This document shows positions 61,578 to 64,000 of a stretch of 64,000 nucleotides of DNA, one piece after another (position 1 is the stretch's first letter; every line of letters begins with the position of its first letter). Both the position numbers and the translations under genes were made by a program. The notes beneath the pieces were generated by a model, which was given only the letters and a program-made list of their open reading frames with translations, was not told the DNA's origin and did no database searches. The stretch comes from Streptomyces sp. A 4/2 (GTDB taxonomy: Bacteria > Actinomycetota > Actinomycetes > Streptomycetales > Streptomycetaceae): contig NZ_CALNVW010000002.1 in assembly GCF_940670765.1 (NCBI RefSeq), positions 124,001-188,000 of the forward strand. Reading direction: 5' to 3'.

Positions 61578-62536
61578 GTACGCCGGCCACGGGTCCGCAG
61601 GCGACGAGTCCGCCGGTGGCGGTCCCGCAGGCGACGAGTCCGCCAGCAGTGGTCCCGCAGGGGTCGGCCGGCACGCTGCACCGGGGTGGCCCGCTGGGCT
61701 GGCTGCCGATCACCCCGGCCGTCGCACTGCTGCTCGTCTTCCTCGCGGGCCCCATCGGTTACTGCGTCTACATCGCTTTCACGAACATGCAGCTGACCGG
61801 CTCGTCGTCGACCGACTTCGTCGGTCTGGCGAACTTCCGGCGGGCCTTCGCCGACCCGGAGTTCCGCAACGCCGTCTGGCTGACGCTCGTCTTCACGGTC
61901 ATCTCCTCGATCATCGGCCAGAACAGTCTCGGGCTGGCGCTGGCCACCCTGATGCGCCGCGCCTCCAGGCCCGTGCGCACCGTGACCGGCATCTTCGTGA
62001 TCGCCGCCTGGGTGCTTCCGGAGATCGTCGCCGCGTTCCTGCTCTACGCCTTCTTCCGCCGCGAGGGCACCCTGAACGCCATCCTGGACCAGCTGCACCT
62101 GCCGTCCCAGAACTGGCTCTACAGCCTGCCCATCCTCGCCGTCTCCTTCGCCAACGTCTGGCGCGGCACCGCGTTCTCGATGCTCATCTACTCGGCGGCG
62201 CTCAACGAGATCCCGCAGGACATCACCGAGTCCGCCGAGCTGGACGGCGCGGGCGGGCTGCGCCGCTTCTGGCACATCACCCTGCCGATGATCCGCCGTT
62301 CCGTCGCCACCAACCTGATGCTCAACACCCTGCAGACACTGTCGGTGTTCGGGCTGATCTGGGCGATGACCCGCGGCGGCCCCGGCAACCGCAGCGAGAC
62401 GCTGCCGGTCTTCATGTACGACCAGGCGTTCCTCAAGAGCTTCATCGGCTACGGCACCGCCGTCGCCCTGCTCCTGCTGCTGATCAGCTCGCTCTTCTCG
62501 GTCGTCTATCTGCGCCTGCTCAAGACGGAGGTGTGA
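61574..62536 (+). CDS. ABC sugar transporter permease (MalF-type)
   Basis: 320 aa, starting within the stop of the binding protein (ATGA). The N-terminal 35 residues are a Pro/Thr/Val-rich repeat (PQATSPPVAV-like, period 10 aa). Six membrane helices follow, with the EAA loop ITESAELDGAGGLRRFWHIT, then LPM near residue 225. It forms the channel with the MalG-type permease. No ATPase gene follows; Streptomyces sugar importers commonly share one ATPase (MsiK) encoded elsewhere. Confidence 0.94.
   Translation: MSTPATGPQATSPPVAVPQATSPPAVVPQGSAGTLHRGGPLGWLPITPAVALLLVFLAGPIGYCVYIAFTNMQLTGSSSTDFVGLANFRRAFADPEFRNAVWLTLVFTVISSIIGQNSLGLALATLMRRASRPVRTVTGIFVIAAWVLPEIVAAFLLYAFFRREGTLNAILDQLHLPSQNWLYSLPILAVSFANVWRGTAFSMLIYSAALNEIPQDITESAELDGAGGLRRFWHITLPMIRRSVATNLMLNTLQTLSVFGLIWAMTRGGPGNRSETLPVFMYDQAFLKSFIGYGTAVALLLLLISSLFSVVYLRLLKTEV
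61591..61660 (+). repeat. 30-bp tandem repeat at the permease N-terminus
   Basis: Units begin at 61591, 61621 and 61651 (GG(T/G)CCCGCAG...GACGAGTCCGCC) with a period of 30 bp, encoding about two and a half copies of a 10-residue PQATSPPxxV unit before the first membrane helix. Confidence 0.75.
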
Positions 62537-62537
62537 G

Positions 62538-63371
62538 GTGTCCATGCGCCGCCGTACCACCGAACGCCTCGCCGTGGACGCCGCCCTGCTGGTGGTCGCC
62601 GCGGCCTTCGCCGTACCGCTGCTGTGGCTCGTCCTCTCCTCGGTCGACCCGCACGCCGGGCTGCGCGTCCGCCTCCCCGACAACCCCGGCCTGTCGAACT
62701 ACTCGGACATCCTCACCGAGGACATCACCTTCCGGCCGATGCTCAACAGCCTGATCCTGTGCGGCGGCGCGACCGCGCTGACCGTCGCCTCGGCCGCGCT
62801 CGCCGCGTATCCGCTCTCCCGGTACCGCTCCCGGTTCAACCGGCCGTTCCTGCTGACGGTCCTGTTCACCACGTGTCTGCCGATCACCGCGATCATGGTC
62901 CCGGTCTACGCCCTGTTCGTGCAGACGGACCTGATCGACACCGTGTACGGCACCGCGCTCTTCCTCGCCACCTCCCAACTCCCCTTCGCCATCTGGCTGA
63001 TGAAGAACTTCATGGACGGCGTCCCGATGGTCCTGGAGGAGGCGGCCCGGACGGACGGCGCGAGCGGGATGCAGACACTGCGGCGGATCGTGCTGCCGCT
63101 GATGGGGCCCGGCGTCATGGTCGTGACGATCTTCAGCTTCATCATGATGTGGGGGAACTTCTTCGTCCCCTTCATGCTGCTGCTCACCCCGGAGCAGCTG
63201 CCCGCCTCGGTCTCCGTCTACAACTTCTTCGGCAACCGCGGCGGCCAGGTGGCGTTCGGGGAGCTGGCCGCCTTCTCGATCGTCTACTCGACCCCGGTGG
63301 TCCTGCTGTATGTCCTCATCTCGCGCCGTCTCGGCAGTGGTTTCGCCCTGGGGGGTGCGGTCAAGGGCTGA
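62538..63371 (+). CDS. ABC sugar transporter permease (MalG-type)
   Basis: 277 aa from the GTG at 62538 with GGAGG six nt upstream; the ATG at 62544 is an alternative. Six membrane helices: helix 1 is LLVVAAAFAVPLLWLVLSSV. The EAA loop is MVLEEAARTDGASGMQTLRR, then IVLPLMGPG. It pairs with the MalF-type permease to form the membrane pore. It ends without an obvious strong terminator. Confidence 0.94.
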   Translation: MSMRRRTTERLAVDAALLVVAAAFAVPLLWLVLSSVDPHAGLRVRLPDNPGLSNYSDILTEDITFRPMLNSLILCGGATALTVASAALAAYPLSRYRSRFNRPFLLTVLFTTCLPITAIMVPVYALFVQTDLIDTVYGTALFLATSQLPFAIWLMKNFMDGVPMVLEEAARTDGASGMQTLRRIVLPLMGPGVMVVTIFSFIMMWGNFFVPFMLLLTPEQLPASVSVYNFFGNRGGQVAFGELAAFSIVYSTPVVLLYVLISRRLGSGFALGGAVKG

Positions 63372-63424
63372 CGCGTAGGTTCCGACGAACCGTGGGACTG
63401 TGCGAACACACCGTAGGCGTGAGG

Positions 63425-63447
63425 GCACACCCGCCCCTATGGTGTGC
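63425..63447. promoter_or_regulatory. Inverted repeat at the start of the XRE-type gene
   Basis: GCACACC (63425-63431) and GGTGTGC (63441-63447) flank a 9-nt spacer that contains the beginning of a TATGGT -10-like element (63438-63443). This ends 6 nt before the GTG at 63450, so the mRNA may be leaderless and the repeat an autoregulatory operator. Confidence 0.45.
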
Positions 63448-63449
63448 CC

Positions 63450-64000
63450 GTGCACCAGACCCCGCCCTTCGACGCCCCCGCCGCACGCCGTCTGCGCGAG
63501 GCGCTGGGCATGGCGCCCGGCCATGTCGCCCACGGGCTGCGTGCCCAGTACGGCCTCCTCGTCACCCCGGATGTGGTGGCTGCCTGGGAGCGCGGCCTCC
63601 AGCACCCCACCTCGCGTGAACTGACCGCGCTGGCAGGCGTGTTGTGGTGTTCCGTCGGGGATCTGCTGGTCTCGGCGACCACACTGCGTGAGCACCGGCT
63701 GGCGCGCGGTACGGCGGCGGAGGACCTGGCGCGGCTGATCGGCATGGACACCTCCGCCTATCTCAAGATGGAGGAGTCGGGCCGGTGGCGCGGCAACGAA
63801 CGCCAGACGGCCGCGCTCGCGGAGACGCTTGCCCTGACCCCGGCGGCCTTTCTGACCGCGACCGGCCGGGACGAGGAACTGGCCGGGCTGCTGCGGAGCG
63901 CGGTGACGACGCGCTGGCAGGCGTACGTACGCCCCACGGCCAAGCTCGTACCGCTGTCCCGGGCGCAGCTGGAGCCGGTGCTCGAACAGCTGCATTCCGA
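63450..64000 (+). CDS. Helix-turn-helix (XRE-like) DNA-binding protein, cut by window end
   Basis: 183 codons are present from the GTG at 63450 and the frame is open at the edge. The protein begins VHQTPPFDAPAARRLREALG. Two helix-turn-helix-like segments are visible: MAPGHVAHGLRAQYGLLVTP...WERG (about residues 21-50) and ARGTAAEDLARLIGMDTSAY, then LKMEESGRW (about 84-112). No ribosome-binding sequence precedes the start. The orientation follows the sugar importer, with a gap of about 80 bp, so it could be its regulator, but no sequence evidence links them. Confidence 0.75.
   Translation, partial: MHQTPPFDAPAARRLREALGMAPGHVAHGLRAQYGLLVTPDVVAAWERGLQHPTSRELTALAGVLWCSVGDLLVSATTLREHRLARGTAAEDLARLIGMDTSAYLKMEESGRWRGNERQTAALAETLALTPAAFLTATGRDEELAGLLRSAVTTRWQAYVRPTAKLVPLSRAQLEPVLEQLHS

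Noticed and set aside
1..64000. tRNA or rRNA genes
   Set aside because: No cloverleaf or rRNA-like segment was recognised in the intergenic regions. A tRNAscan run would settle it.

Overview
The window looks like chromosomal DNA from a Streptomyces species. It is very GC-rich with strongly G/C-biased third codon positions. It carries the GlgE trehalose/maltose-1-phosphate pathway, a HelR-type RNA polymerase recycling ATPase, MmyB-type XRE regulators, LuxR-type two-component systems, a FemX-like glycyltransferase and many secreted lipoproteins. All assignments come from reading the sequence; no database search was run.

Layout. 1-5.5 kb (minus): a lipoprotein cut by the window edge, a NodB-fold deacetylase-like lipoprotein, an anti-sigma-type ATPase, an enoyl-CoA hydratase and two tandem L,D-transpeptidase lipoproteins. 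5.7-7.9 kb: glycogen debranching enzyme GlgX. 8-11.8 kb (minus): a drug-type ABC ATPase and permease in an operon with a sensor kinase and a LuxR regulator. 11.9-15.7 kb (plus): a heterodimeric ABC exporter. 15.69-18.19 kb: an inserted cassette (short-chain dehydrogenase plus MmyB-type regulator) flanked by a 16-bp direct repeat and inner terminal inverted repeats. 18.2-22.4 kb: a secreted alpha/beta-hydrolase peptidase, a small membrane protein and a two-component system. 22.7-27.2 kb (plus): two calerythrin-like EF-hand proteins around a HAD phosphatase, then a zinc alcohol dehydrogenase and a P450, a compact cluster of unknown purpose. 27.3-29.8 kb: an MFS exporter and a divergent GntR-TetR fusion regulator. 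30-33.8 kb: two tandem M4 metalloproteases. 34-38 kb: a response regulator and a histidine kinase on either side of the lipid II flippase gene murJ. 38-49 kb: glgP, then glgE-treS-mak-glgB. 49-54.8 kb: helR, a divergent small RNA, thioredoxin-MerR, MFS-TetR. 54.9-60 kb: a FemX-like protein, DctA and its two-component system. 60.2-64 kb: a sugar ABC importer without its own ATPase, then an XRE-type gene that runs off the end.

How the genes fit together. Glycogen and trehalose metabolism dominates. TreS and maltokinase turn trehalose into maltose-1-phosphate, GlgE polymerises it, GlgB branches the glucan, and GlgP and GlgX degrade it. Envelope biology is the second theme: two L,D-transpeptidases, MurJ, the FemX-like protein and the deacetylase-like lipoprotein. 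Many loci show readable operators or terminators. The most notable unexplained items are the helR-linked small RNA, the mobile cassette at 15.7-18.2 kb and the EF-hand/HAD/ADH/P450 cluster.
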